64,000 nt of DNA, from NCBI GenBank assembly GCA_017408825.1, contig JAFQTX010000037.1, positions 124,001 through 188,000 of the forward strand. The letters run 5' to 3'. The notes beneath the pieces are model-generated. The model was not told the origin of the DNA. It saw only the letters and a program-made list of their open reading frames with translations, and searched no databases. Below are positions 35,979-44,626 of the stretch, one piece after another (position 1 is the stretch's first letter; every line of letters starts with the position of its first letter). A program made the translations under genes and the position numbers. This DNA is from Alistipes sp. GTDB lineage: Bacteria > Bacteroidota > Bacteroidia > Bacteroidales > Rikenellaceae.

Positions 35979-36641
35979 TCAAAACATAAGTGTCACTCCA
36001 CCCGTTACCCTCGACGTGCGCATCGAAAACTCGTTACCCTCAAACTGGTTGCTGGTTGCTGCCAGCGGGTAGATGTAGCGCACATCGAGCATCAGGTTGC
36101 GGAAAAGTCGTATGCCAACACCCGCTGCGAGGTTCCACGTAGGGTATGTCGGACCAAAGAACTTAGTCTCCGAGTCCAACGTATACTCGGCACTGCTGCG
36201 CACCGTGAAGACTGGGCCAAGGTCGAGCTGCAAACGGCTGTTAAGCATCCTAAACGACAAGAGCACAGGAACATCAATGGTCGTAAGGCGTATCTTACGC
36301 TCAAGGCCCAGCTGCTCGGCACGTATGGAGCTTCCCGAGTAGCACAACTCCACCTCGAGGGCGAAGTGACGGCCAACGAGCAGGCCCATATGCAGATGTC
36401 CCTGGTAGCCTATGCGGTGGTTGAGCGCCGCAGGGCCCGAGTCGGTGTCGAGCATAGTGTACACACCACCGATACCCACACCCCACTCTGTGCCGAGGCG
36501 TGGACCTCTATCCTCGGCGTGTATGGTGTGAGTATGGTTGTGCGAATGGGCACTCTGCGCCATCGCTCCCTGAGCCATAATTGCAGCCATCAAGACCAAA
36601 ACCACACGTCGCATCACTACGTTAATCTTTGCAAACTCCAT
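35979..36641 (-). CDS. Outer-membrane beta-barrel protein (porin-like)
   Basis: About 220 residues. The frame is open to 36668, but the predicted transcription start is near 36672; I chose ATG 36641, and ATG 36614 (MRRVVLVLMAAIMAQGAMAQ), which begins an ideal signal peptide, is equally possible. A His-rich stretch SAHSHNHTHTIHAE follows cleavage. The rest alternates polar and aromatic residues and ends RTSRVTGGVTLMF, a typical C-terminal barrel strand with terminal Phe. Predicted eight-strand barrel of unknown function. The His-rich start might bind metal (inference). Confidence 0.75.
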   Translation of the reverse strand: MEFAKINVVMRRVVLVLMAAIMAQGAMAQSAHSHNHTHTIHAEDRGPRLGTEWGVGIGGVYTMLDTDSGPAALNHRIGYQGHLHMGLLVGRHFALEVELCYSGSSIRAEQLGLERKIRLTTIDVPVLLSFRMLNSRLQLDLGPVFTVRSSAEYTLDSETKFFGPTYPTWNLAAGVGIRLFRNLMLDVRYIYPLAATSNQFEGNEFSMRTSRVTGGVTLMF

Positions 36642-36675
36642 ACTATTAAAAATAGCGATACCTCGCAATATCTTC

Positions 36676-36706
36676 CAAAGGTACGATTTTTATTACAACA
36701 AACAAA
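36676..36706 (-). promoter_or_regulatory. Promoter of the outer-membrane protein/phoH operon
   Basis: Minus strand TTTG, 19 bp, TACCTTTG (plus: CAAAGGTA at 36676-36683, CAAA at 36703-36706). Consensus match; rules out the longest start at 36668 unless the mRNA is leaderless. Confidence 0.65.
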
Positions 36707-36755
36707 AATATCGGCTAATTATTTTATAAAGTTTTAATTATTCAACGATTTCGAT

Positions 36756-36763
36756 TATCTTTG
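36756..36763 (+). promoter_or_regulatory. -7 box upstream of hairpin array A3 and der
   Basis: TATCTTTG with only a T-rich -33 region. No other -7 box is seen before der, so the der mRNA would carry the whole array A3 in a leader of about 400 nt. Confidence 0.4.
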
Positions 36764-36779
36764 TGGCGTGGTATGCCCA

Positions 36780-37128
36780 CAAAGGGCAGAGGGGCAACCT
36801 CGGAGGGTGGCTCGCAAGCGGACGTTTGCTGAAGGGTAGAGCGAGCCTGCGGCTCTGAAGGGTGGCTCGCAAGCGGACGTTTGCTGAAGGGTAGGACGAG
36901 CCTGCGGCTCTAAAGGGTAGAGCGCAAGCTGGCGCTTGCTAAAGGGTAGGGCGCAAGCAGAGCTTGCTAAAGGGAAAAGACCCTTTCTACTACTCTTTAG
37001 TGCCGCAAGGCACGAACAACCCTTTAGCCCGCAATAGGCGGGCGAACAACCCTTTCAACAACCCTTTAGCCCGCATTAGCGGGCGAACAACCCTTTCGTA
37101 ACCCTTGAGGGCAGAGGGGGCGGGCGAA
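36780..37128. repeat. CTAAAGGG hairpin array A3, in the probable der leader
   Basis: About eleven units. Left stems include GCAAGCGGACGTTTGC (twice), GAGCCTGCGGCTC (twice), CAAGCTGGCGCTTG and CAAGCAGAGCTTG; the centre at about 36968-36990 is CTAAAGGG-AAAAGA-CCCTTTCTAC followed by GTGCCGCAAGGCAC; right stems are CCCGCAATAGGCGGG and CCCGCATTAGCGGG. Polarity is as in A2. Confidence 0.85.
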
Positions 37129-37164
37129 CAACCCACTAAAAAAAACTAAAACTAAAAACAACAT

Positions 37165-38469
37165 ATGAGTCTTGTAGCAATCGTAGGTCGCCCAAACGTG
37201 GGCAAATCGACACTTTTCAACCGCCTTGTGGGCCAGCGTCAGGCTATCGTGGATGAGACAGCCGGCACAACACGTGACCGCCACTATGGCAAAACAGACT
37301 GGAACGGTAAGGAGTTCTCGGTAATCGACACTGGTGGTTACACCGTAAACTCGGAGGATATCTTCGAGGATGAAATTCGCCGCCAGGTGATGCTCGCAAT
37401 CGACGAGGCCGACCTAATACTCTTCCTTGTGGAGGTGCGCACAGGCATCACCGACCTCGATATGATGATGGCCGACATACTACGTCGCTCAGGAAAGAAG
37501 GTGATGCTCGTATGCAACAAGGTGGATACCTACGACCTCATCTACTTCTCGCACGAGTTCCACGCCTTAGGCCTCGGCGAGCCATTCTGCATAAGCTCGA
37601 TGTCGGGTAGCGGCACTGGCGATATGATGGATGCCATACTCGCCAACCTCCCCGAGGATACCACTGCCGAGTACGACGCAACACTTCCTCGCATAGCCAT
37701 TGTAGGTCGCCCAAACGTCGGAAAGTCGTCTATGACAAATGCCTTGTTGGGACAAGAGCGTAATATCGTGACCAACGTAGCAGGCACCACACGTGACTCG
37801 ATACACACCCGCTACAACATGTACGGTATGGACTTCTACCTTATCGACACTGCGGGTATGCGCAAGAAGGGAAAGGTCACCGAAGACCTCGAGTTCTACT
37901 CCGTTATGCGCTCGATACGTGCCATCGAGAATGCCGACGTTTGTGTGCTTATGCTCGACGCCGAGCAGGGCATAGAGTCGCAAGACCTCAACATCCACAA
38001 CCTCATAGTGCGCAACCGCAAAGGGTGTGTCATCGTGGTGAACAAGTGGGACTTGGTAGAGAAAGATAGCAACACGATGAAGGTATGGCGTGAGTTCCTC
38101 GAGAAGAAGCTCGCACCATTTAGCGACATACCTATCATCTTCACCTCGGTGATCAACAAGCAGCGAATACTCGATGTGCTCCAGGCAGCCATACGTGTCT
38201 ACCAGTCACGCAAGCGCCGTATCTCGACCTCGGAGCTCAACGACTTCTTCCTGCCACTCATCGAGAACTACCCTCCTGCCGCAACCAAGGGTAAGTACAT
38301 CAAGATCAAGTACGTAACACAGCTGCCTACGCCTACACCGCAGTTTGCATTCTTCGTGAACCTGCCACAATATATCAAAGAGTCGTATCGCCGCTTCCTC
38401 GAGAACAAGCTACGTGAGGAGTGGGACTTCTCGGGCGTACCTATACAGATCTACTTCCGCCAGAAGTAA
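37165..38469 (+). CDS. der: Ribosome-assembly GTPase Der (EngA)
   Basis: 434 residues. Two tandem GTPase domains: GRPNVGKST at 8-16 with DTGG and NKVD, and GRPNVGKSS near 178 with DTAG and NKWD, followed by a C-terminal KH-like domain. Der acts in maturation of the large ribosomal subunit in the cytoplasm. Length is normal. The hairpin array upstream probably lies in its leader; array R6 follows its stop. Confidence 0.97.
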   Translation: MSLVAIVGRPNVGKSTLFNRLVGQRQAIVDETAGTTRDRHYGKTDWNGKEFSVIDTGGYTVNSEDIFEDEIRRQVMLAIDEADLILFLVEVRTGITDLDMMMADILRRSGKKVMLVCNKVDTYDLIYFSHEFHALGLGEPFCISSMSGSGTGDMMDAILANLPEDTTAEYDATLPRIAIVGRPNVGKSSMTNALLGQERNIVTNVAGTTRDSIHTRYNMYGMDFYLIDTAGMRKKGKVTEDLEFYSVMRSIRAIENADVCVLMLDAEQGIESQDLNIHNLIVRNRKGCVIVVNKWDLVEKDSNTMKVWREFLEKKLAPFSDIPIIFTSVINKQRILDVLQAAIRVYQSRKRRISTSELNDFFLPLIENYPPAATKGKYIKIKYVTQLPTPTPQFAFFVNLPQYIKESYRRFLENKLREEWDFSGVPIQIYFRQK

Positions 38470-38655
38470 AAGGTCTTAATTTTTTAGGACCTTTAGGACC
38501 TTTAGGACTATAAGACCATTAGGACCATTAGGACCATTGGGACCATTACGAGGTCGGGTATCGGCTGTGGTCTCGGCCGTTGGCTGTTGGTGCTGCCTGC
38601 CGCAACCATCTTAATTGTCTTAAAGGTCTTAATCGTCTTAATTGTCTTATTTTTT
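38470..38655. repeat. 9-bp tandem-repeat array R6 (inverted orientation)
   Basis: (TTAGGACCT)n, (AGGACCATT)n, CCATTACGAGGTCGGGTAT, a TGTGGTCTCGGCCGTTGG block, TGCCGCAACCATCTTAATTG and (GTCTTAAAG)n. Starts directly after the der stop codon. It lacks the CTGGGGATA and CCCCATAAT parts. Confidence 0.7.
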
Positions 38656-38987
38656 TTCATCCAAGCGATAAATATATTTGTCGTTTGGATTTTTTTTACT
38701 AATTTCGCCGCCGAATATGCCTTAATAAGGCATAGTAAGGAGTGGTGTGAAACAACCGAAAAACAAATTTTAGGTAGGTTCTATAAATTAGGTCGAGTTG
38801 ATTTTGAAGATTATTGTGAGGATATTTCTTATTTATTATGATGGCGCAATGCGAGCATTGTAACTGAGGAAAAATCAGAAATATACCACAATAAATTCAA
38901 AAGCGACCGAAAAAGAGTCTGCCGAAAGCGTATAACATATTTACTAATTTATAGAACATACCTATAAACCTAATAAACTTTATAACC
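38656..38987 (+). other. AT-rich intergenic stretch before the IdeS-like operon
   Basis: Contains a -7-like TATATTTG at 38673-38680 and two short perfect inverted repeats: TATGCCTTAATAAGGCATA (about 38714-38732) and CAATGCGAGCATTG (about 38848-38861). A frame of 84 codons (38587-38841) starts inside R6 and is not credible as a gene. The region may be a long leader for the lipoprotein operon at 38988, or a decayed gene. Confidence 0.4.
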
Positions 38988-41024
38988 ATGAGAAAACTTT
39001 TCAACATTTGGGCAGTTATCCTCTGCGCTCTCGCAGTAGTTGGGTGCGAGAAGAGTCCTGTGGATGACGGCACAGGCACAGGTAACCAACCGACACCAGG
39101 CGCTACCCCTGAGATCACTCTTGAGCAGACAGCCATCGACTTCAACTCGTTTACGTTCAAGGTGACAACAAACGTCGAGGGTGAGCTTGGCTATGCAGTA
39201 GTTGCTGAGGGCAACTCAACACCTAAAATCGACGAGCTTTTTGCTCTCAACAGCGCCGAGATAAAGGATACGGCTACACTTACGGTATCGGACCTCAACG
39301 ACAATACGGCGTACACGCTCGTGGCAATACTTCGTGCAAAGGAGGATGGCACACTCAGCGAGCCTGCAAAGTTGGAGTTCACAACACCTGATGACGGTGT
39401 AGAGAACCCTATCGAGATTGAGGAGGTGACATACAGCAGCGTGACATTCACCATCAACATCGCTGGCAACTACCTCTTCCAGTGCATCGACAAGGCATAC
39501 TTGGAGCTTAACTCTCAGACCCCCGAGTCGTATATCAGCACTATGGGTATCGGCATCCCTGAGAAGGGTGTGCAGACTTTCGAGTGGGTTAATGGCTCGA
39601 AATATGGCAGCTACGATATGCGTCTTCGTGAGGATAGCGACTACTACATCATCGTAGCTATGAGCGACGGCAAGCAGAACGTAACGGGAGAGATCTTCGT
39701 AAAGCCTTTCCACACGCCTAAGCGCCCAGTATCGGAGGCAGGTATGACCATCGAGCTGAAGAACCCTTCATCTCATTCGATTACCATTGCAACAACTCCT
39801 GAAAGCTCTGTTGCCGAGTACTACGTATGGGTGGAGACCAAGGCAAACATTGAGTATTACGTCAAAGTTGGTGAAGGCGAGGCCATCTTGAACTCACTTA
39901 TCAAGAATACTAACTCTGGCTCTTGGCACCTCACCACGGCTAACGAGCAGACCTGGGAGCGTCTTACGCCTGATACCGACTACTACTGCTTGGTATATCT
40001 TATCGACAACAAGGGCAGCGAACTGATGCAGAAGGTTGAGTTCCGCACCTTGGGAAAGACCCTCGACGCACCTAAGGGCGAGATTAGCGTGACCCCAGCA
40101 GCGGAGAACCCTCATAAGACCCTCAACATTAACCTCTACTCGAAGGATGCTACGTCGGTAAAGGTAGCGTTCAACACAGCTGCCGACATTCAGGAGCAGC
40201 GCAACTCGGATAAGACAGATAGTGACATCGCAAGACAATATGGTATCGAGCTCAATGCCGAGCAGGTAGAGGCTGTTCGCACCACAGGTCTATCACTCAT
40301 CAACGAGGAGCTCTGGCCCGATACTGAGTATATTGCCGTGGTAAGCATCAAGAACATCGAGCAGACCGAGACTATCATCTGCTCAACAGGAACAACTCCT
40401 AAGAAGGCAGTGCCAGCACGTGTTGAGTCAGACCTCTTCGAGACATTGCAGGGTAAGTGGCTCGTATCATACGACCTTGTACAGGTAAATGGTGTGAACG
40501 TTTCTATCACCAACCAGGAGGTAACCATCGCAGCTGGTGCCGACGACAAGAGCGCCAAGGAGTACCGTGACCATAACCGCCTTGTGGTCCTCGGCTGGCC
40601 ATTCGACGTATCAGCAAAGGGCGAATTTAAGGAGGTACCATATATGTCTCCTGAGGACCTTGTTGAAGCATCGAGCTACTGGCGCAACTACGAGTCGTTG
40701 GTATATCGTGACTACGGTCCTAAGGTATTCTTCGAGATTGGCGAGGGTGATGTTATCACAATGCCTTCGGAGAGAAACCACTACCTCTATAACTGGGCCT
40801 CTGATGGCTACACACTCTACTTCTATGGCGCAGACTACGACGCTAAGCAGTCGGCACCTGCAACATTCCCTGTAACACTATCGGAGGATGGCAACACACT
40901 CACAATCGGTGCACACCACTCTGGCGCAGAGTTTAGCTTTGGCGTATATCGTCCATCGGTATTCCGTGATAATGAGATGTGGTCGGTTGCAACATCTGAC
41001 ATCATACTTAAGCGTGTTGAGTAA
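38988..41024 (+). CDS. Fibronectin-like surface lipoprotein, partner of the IdeS-like protease
   Basis: 678 residues. Lipobox Cys20 (LAVVGC) followed by EKSPVDDG. Four beta-rich repeats follow, the first two or three resembling fibronectin III domains (SDLNDNTAYTLVAILRA, ERLTPDTDYYCLVYLIDNKG, NEELWPDTEYIAVVSIKN). The last 200 residues (from LFETLQGKWLVSYDLVQVNG) look like a lipocalin-like or calycin barrel. There is no catalytic motif. It is 17 bp upstream of the protease gene, so the two are cotranscribed and may act together at the cell surface, for example as binding partner (inference). Confidence 0.75.
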   Translation: MRKLFNIWAVILCALAVVGCEKSPVDDGTGTGNQPTPGATPEITLEQTAIDFNSFTFKVTTNVEGELGYAVVAEGNSTPKIDELFALNSAEIKDTATLTVSDLNDNTAYTLVAILRAKEDGTLSEPAKLEFTTPDDGVENPIEIEEVTYSSVTFTINIAGNYLFQCIDKAYLELNSQTPESYISTMGIGIPEKGVQTFEWVNGSKYGSYDMRLREDSDYYIIVAMSDGKQNVTGEIFVKPFHTPKRPVSEAGMTIELKNPSSHSITIATTPESSVAEYYVWVETKANIEYYVKVGEGEAILNSLIKNTNSGSWHLTTANEQTWERLTPDTDYYCLVYLIDNKGSELMQKVEFRTLGKTLDAPKGEISVTPAAENPHKTLNINLYSKDATSVKVAFNTAADIQEQRNSDKTDSDIARQYGIELNAEQVEAVRTTGLSLINEELWPDTEYIAVVSIKNIEQTETIICSTGTTPKKAVPARVESDLFETLQGKWLVSYDLVQVNGVNVSITNQEVTIAAGADDKSAKEYRDHNRLVVLGWPFDVSAKGEFKEVPYMSPEDLVEASSYWRNYESLVYRDYGPKVFFEIGEGDVITMPSERNHYLYNWASDGYTLYFYGADYDAKQSAPATFPVTLSEDGNTLTIGAHHSGAEFSFGVYRPSVFRDNEMWSVATSDIILKRVE

Positions 41025-41041
41025 AACTATATATTGATAAT

Positions 41042-42754
41042 ATGAAGAAGATTTTATTTGTTATATTAGCTATCGCAGGCCTTGTGGCTTGCGATAGCAA
41101 AGAGCCATCTGTCGAGCTTAAGCCACAGCTTTTAGTCGATAAGGCTGAGATTATTGCTAATGGCGAGGACTTCGTAACATTCTTGGTAAAGTTTGATGGC
41201 AAGGATGTGACTGCAGATGCGACAATACACTATGCCGACAGCCACGAGGCATTGGAGGGTAATACCTTTAAGACCAAGTATGCTGGCGAGTATGAGTTCT
41301 ATGCGCAATATGGCTCGGCAAAGTCTGAGGTTTTGCAGGTCTATGCTAAGGAGGATAACGACACCCCTGGTCCAGAGCCTCAAGAGAAGGAGCTTAAGCT
41401 CTCGGTAGAGCCCGACACGATCTATGTTGATGAGAGCGCAACATTCAAAGTGGAGCTCGAGGGTAATGATGTTACCTCGGAGGCTACAATCTACCTCAAG
41501 GAGGGCGACGTGGCACTCGAGGGTGCTACCTACACCGCCACTGCCGAGGGTGTATATGCCTTCTACGCCAAGTATGAGGATGCAACATCGAACACCGTAG
41601 AGCTTAACGTGCGTATGAAGATTGTCGAGGAGGAGAAGCCTATCAAGATTACTGCCACCGAGACCACCATCAAGGCTAATGGCGTAGACTCTACAAAGTT
41701 CACCGTAACGCAGGATGGCGCTAACGTAACCGACAAATCGACCATCTATGTCAATGAGAGCATCCTCAATGGCAACCGCTTTATCACTACCACCCCTGGC
41801 ACATACATCGTATATGCCGTAAAGGGCGAGCAGCGCTCTAACGAGCTGACAATCACCGCTGAGGAGGTTAGCTCTACGGGCAAGACCATCGTCTTTGCTG
41901 AGGGCGTAACGCTTAGCTCGGGTTGGTACGATGTGAATAAGAAGGGTCAGGGCGACAATGGCGATATGAATATGTGCTGGGCTGCCACCTCATCGAATAT
42001 GATTCAGTGGTTCCAGGATCGCTACAAGGCTGCGGGCAAGACTCTACCAGCCGAAGCTACTGACGGCCCTGGTGTTACCTCATACACCAACTATGGCCCT
42101 TACGAGTTGGAGCTTATGAACGTATTCCACTCAGAGTGGGACAACTCACGTGGCGGTCATATGCAGGAGGCTATTCCTTGGTACTTCGAGGGTAAGCTCA
42201 ATGGTGGCGAGTTTGCTTCGGCAGGCTCTCAGGCAGTGCCTAAGACCGCTGGTGGCTACTGGAAGAGCATCTGGGATAGCGAGGTATATCCAAATATCTA
42301 CCACGGATACGAGAATGTCATCGTTCCAGGTGTTGCGGGTCTCGACCTTAAGGACCTCTATATCACCATCTTCAACAACTACTACCTCTGGGGTAATGGT
42401 ACTGATTTGTTGGGCGCAGAGCGCTTGGCAAAGTTCTCTGAGCTTATTGTCGAGTCGTTCAAGTATGGTCTGGCAGGTCTTACAGTCAATCTCGGCGCTA
42501 ACCTCAACGCCATAAGCCACGCTGTTACGCTGTGGGGCTACGAGATTGACAACAGCACAGGCCTCGTAACACGTCTTTGGATCACCGACTCTGACGACCT
42601 GATGTCAGAGCCTAAGACCCCTCTACTCAACGAGTATAGCGTATCTATCGACGAGGGTAAGGCGAATATCAAACTTACGGGTAATACTCGCTACGGCGCC
42701 TGCTATGTGGTATCTATTCATCCATTCGCAGGATACGGTATTGGTATCGACTAA
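41042..42754 (+). CDS. IdeS/Mac-type cysteine endopeptidase lipoprotein
   Basis: 570 residues. Lipobox Cys17 (IAGLVAC) then DSKEP. Three Ig-like repeats of about 85 residues follow (starting near 26, 115 and 198; each has DATIHY/EATIYL/KSTIYV and a YEFYAQYG-like end). From about 283 comes a papain-fold domain of the Mac/IdeS family: SGWYDVNKKGQGDNGDMNMC with Lys near 302, nucleophile Cys312 in MCWAATSSNMIQWF, His493 in AISHAVTLWGYEID, and Asp516/Asp518 in WITDSDD. The order and spacing agree with streptococcal IdeS (Cys, His, then Asp about 22 residues on). IdeS cleaves the IgG hinge; the substrate here is unknown. It is exported and probably surface-anchored. Confidence 0.85.
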   Translation: MKKILFVILAIAGLVACDSKEPSVELKPQLLVDKAEIIANGEDFVTFLVKFDGKDVTADATIHYADSHEALEGNTFKTKYAGEYEFYAQYGSAKSEVLQVYAKEDNDTPGPEPQEKELKLSVEPDTIYVDESATFKVELEGNDVTSEATIYLKEGDVALEGATYTATAEGVYAFYAKYEDATSNTVELNVRMKIVEEEKPIKITATETTIKANGVDSTKFTVTQDGANVTDKSTIYVNESILNGNRFITTTPGTYIVYAVKGEQRSNELTITAEEVSSTGKTIVFAEGVTLSSGWYDVNKKGQGDNGDMNMCWAATSSNMIQWFQDRYKAAGKTLPAEATDGPGVTSYTNYGPYELELMNVFHSEWDNSRGGHMQEAIPWYFEGKLNGGEFASAGSQAVPKTAGGYWKSIWDSEVYPNIYHGYENVIVPGVAGLDLKDLYITIFNNYYLWGNGTDLLGAERLAKFSELIVESFKYGLAGLTVNLGANLNAISHAVTLWGYEIDNSTGLVTRLWITDSDDLMSEPKTPLLNEYSVSIDEGKANIKLTGNTRYGACYVVSIHPFAGYGIGID

Positions 42755-42771
42755 TCACAGGAAATGACAAA

Positions 42772-42808
42772 AAGGAGGTGGCTAATTAACGTTTAGCCAC
42801 CTCCTTTT
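42772..42808 (+). terminator. Terminator of the IdeS-like operon
   Basis: AAGGAGGTGGCTA pairs perfectly with TAGCCACCTCCTT around an ATTAACGTT loop, then TTTTC. It is the same hairpin as at 584-620. Confidence 0.85.
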
Positions 42809-42810
42809 TC

Positions 42811-43112
42811 GCACCTAAAGGTGCTAAAGGGTAGAGCGCTGCTACGCAGCTAAAGGGTAGGGCGCAAGCTGGCGCTTGCTAAAGGGTAGAGCGCTCGCCT
42901 GCGGCGAGCTAAAGGGTTGCTCGCCCGCTGAAGCGGGCTAAAGGGTTGTTCGTGCCTTACGGCACTAAAGGGTAGTAGAAAGGGAGTTTTTCCCTTTAGC
43001 TGCGTAGCAGCGCCCTACTCTTTAGCTGCGTAGCAGCGCCCTACCCTTTAGCAAGCGCCAGCTTGCGCACTACTCTTTAGCAAGCGCCAGCTTGCGAACA
43101 ACCCTTTCAACC
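42811..43112. repeat. CTAAAGGG hairpin array A4
   Basis: About ten units. Left stems GCACCTAAAGGTGC, GCTGCTACGCAGC, CAAGCTGGCGCTTG, CTCGCCTGCGGCGAG, CCCGCTGAAGCGGG and GTGCCTTACGGCAC; centre at about 42975-43000 GTAGAAAGGG-AGTTTTT-CCCTTTAGC; right stems GCTGCGTAGCAGC (twice) and CAAGCGCCAGCTTG (twice). It fills the gap between convergent genes and reaches the stop of the permease gene. Confidence 0.85.
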
Positions 43113-43117
43113 TCATA

Positions 43118-44563
43118 TCAGTCAAATGGCTCTATATCTGCATCAGCGGCCTTCCACGATGGCTTACGCAGTGCATATATAATAATAGGTATAATCACCA
43201 CGATGACCTCGCCAGCGATAAGCACACCATACCACACAGCCTTGCTACCCACGGCAATCTGCGACGGAGGGATGAAGCTAAGAACAAAGGCGAGTAGCGA
43301 CCCCGCAAAGCCCAAACCCGCAAGCAGCCACATAACGCCATTGCCACGACCAAGACGGAAGGGGCGCTCCACATCGGGCTTACGATAGCGTAGCACGATA
43401 GCCGCCGAGAACATCAGCATATACATCGTAAGGTACAACAGCACGGTAAGCTGCGAGAGGATCTGGTAGAAGGACTGCACCGAGGGCATAACGACAAACA
43501 GAGCGCTCACAACCGTGACGATACACCCCTGCACAAGGAGGATGTTACGCTGCACACCACGAGAGTTTGCCTTCTGGAAGAATGGTGGCAGGTAGCCCGC
43601 ACGACCCACCGCATAGATACCCTTCGACGGTCCAGAGACCCACGTAAGCACGCCTGCAAGCACGCCAAAGACCAACGCAATGGCGATGATAGGGCCGAGC
43701 CACGACATACGTAGGAAGGCAAAGTAGCGATCAAAGCCGATAAGAAGCGTCTGCGTGAGGCTTATATCCTTCTCGGGAACAATGATACCAAGGGCAAAGG
43801 TGCCGAGGATGAAGATAACTACCGTGACCAACGAGCCGAGGATGATGGCACGTGGGTAGTTGCGCTTGGGGTTCTCCACCTCCATAACGTGGATACCCAT
43901 CATCTCCATACCGGCATAGAAGAGGAAGATGCTCGAGGCTAAGACAAGATTTGAGAAGTTCGAGAGGTCGGGGAAGAAGCTGCGGTGCATATCGAGGTTG
44001 TTATGGCCACCCTTCGAGAGATAGACCACAGCGAGGAGTATGAGCAACGCCGCAGGGATTATCGTGCCGATGATACCACCCCACTTACTCACCTTGCCTA
44101 CCCAATCCAAGCCTCTGAGAGCAATTATCGTGGCTAACCAATAGATTGCCAACACCACTATGAGCGTGAAGACGCGGTTTGAGGCAAGTGCCGCATCGGC
44201 CGTGGGGTCTGTGCCGATAAATGCGATGCTCACAGCACCAAAGGTAAGTACCGTAGGATACCACACCGTAGATTGTATCCACTGCAACCATATAGCCACA
44301 AAGCCTATACGTGGGCCAAAGGCCTCGCCCACCCAGCGAAAGACACCACCCTGCTTGTTTGAGAACATCGCCGCAAGCTCGGCAGCGACCAGTGCCGTAG
44401 GGACGAGGAATACAATGGCCGCAAAGAGGTAGTAGAAGGCCGACTGAAGGCCATAAACCGCCTCGGAGGCGAGTCCTCGTAGGCTCACAACGGCCGTCAC
44501 GTTCATCACCACAAGGGTGAGCACGCTGAGCCTAAAACCATTAGTTTGTTTTGCTTTATCCAT
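43118..44563 (-). CDS. APC-family amino-acid antiporter, GadC-like
   Basis: 481 residues from ATG 44563 (MDKAKQTNGF); the frame extends ten codons further but that start is poor. About twelve hydrophobic segments are present. The N-terminal LRGLASEAVYGLQSAFYYL and WVGEAFGPRIGFVAIWLQWIQSTVWYPTVL (in part) resemble the glutamate/GABA antiporter branch of AA_permease_2 proteins; exact substrates cannot be read. No glutamate decarboxylase gene is adjacent. Inner membrane. Hairpin array A4 lies at its 3' end. Confidence 0.85.
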   Translation of the reverse strand: MDKAKQTNGFRLSVLTLVVMNVTAVVSLRGLASEAVYGLQSAFYYLFAAIVFLVPTALVAAELAAMFSNKQGGVFRWVGEAFGPRIGFVAIWLQWIQSTVWYPTVLTFGAVSIAFIGTDPTADAALASNRVFTLIVVLAIYWLATIIALRGLDWVGKVSKWGGIIGTIIPAALLILLAVVYLSKGGHNNLDMHRSFFPDLSNFSNLVLASSIFLFYAGMEMMGIHVMEVENPKRNYPRAIILGSLVTVVIFILGTFALGIIVPEKDISLTQTLLIGFDRYFAFLRMSWLGPIIAIALVFGVLAGVLTWVSGPSKGIYAVGRAGYLPPFFQKANSRGVQRNILLVQGCIVTVVSALFVVMPSVQSFYQILSQLTVLLYLTMYMLMFSAAIVLRYRKPDVERPFRLGRGNGVMWLLAGLGFAGSLLAFVLSFIPPSQIAVGSKAVWYGVLIAGEVIVVIIPIIIYALRKPSWKAADADIEPFD

Positions 44564-44626
44564 AACAGTAAATTTAAGTGTTACTCGCCACACGATGCAA
44601 TTATAGTACCTAATGAGTTCATATCT

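Noticed and set aside
38587-38841. An 84-codon frame before the IdeS-like operon
   Set aside because: Its first third is repeat R6 and the only Met is inside the repeat; no domain or codon signal.
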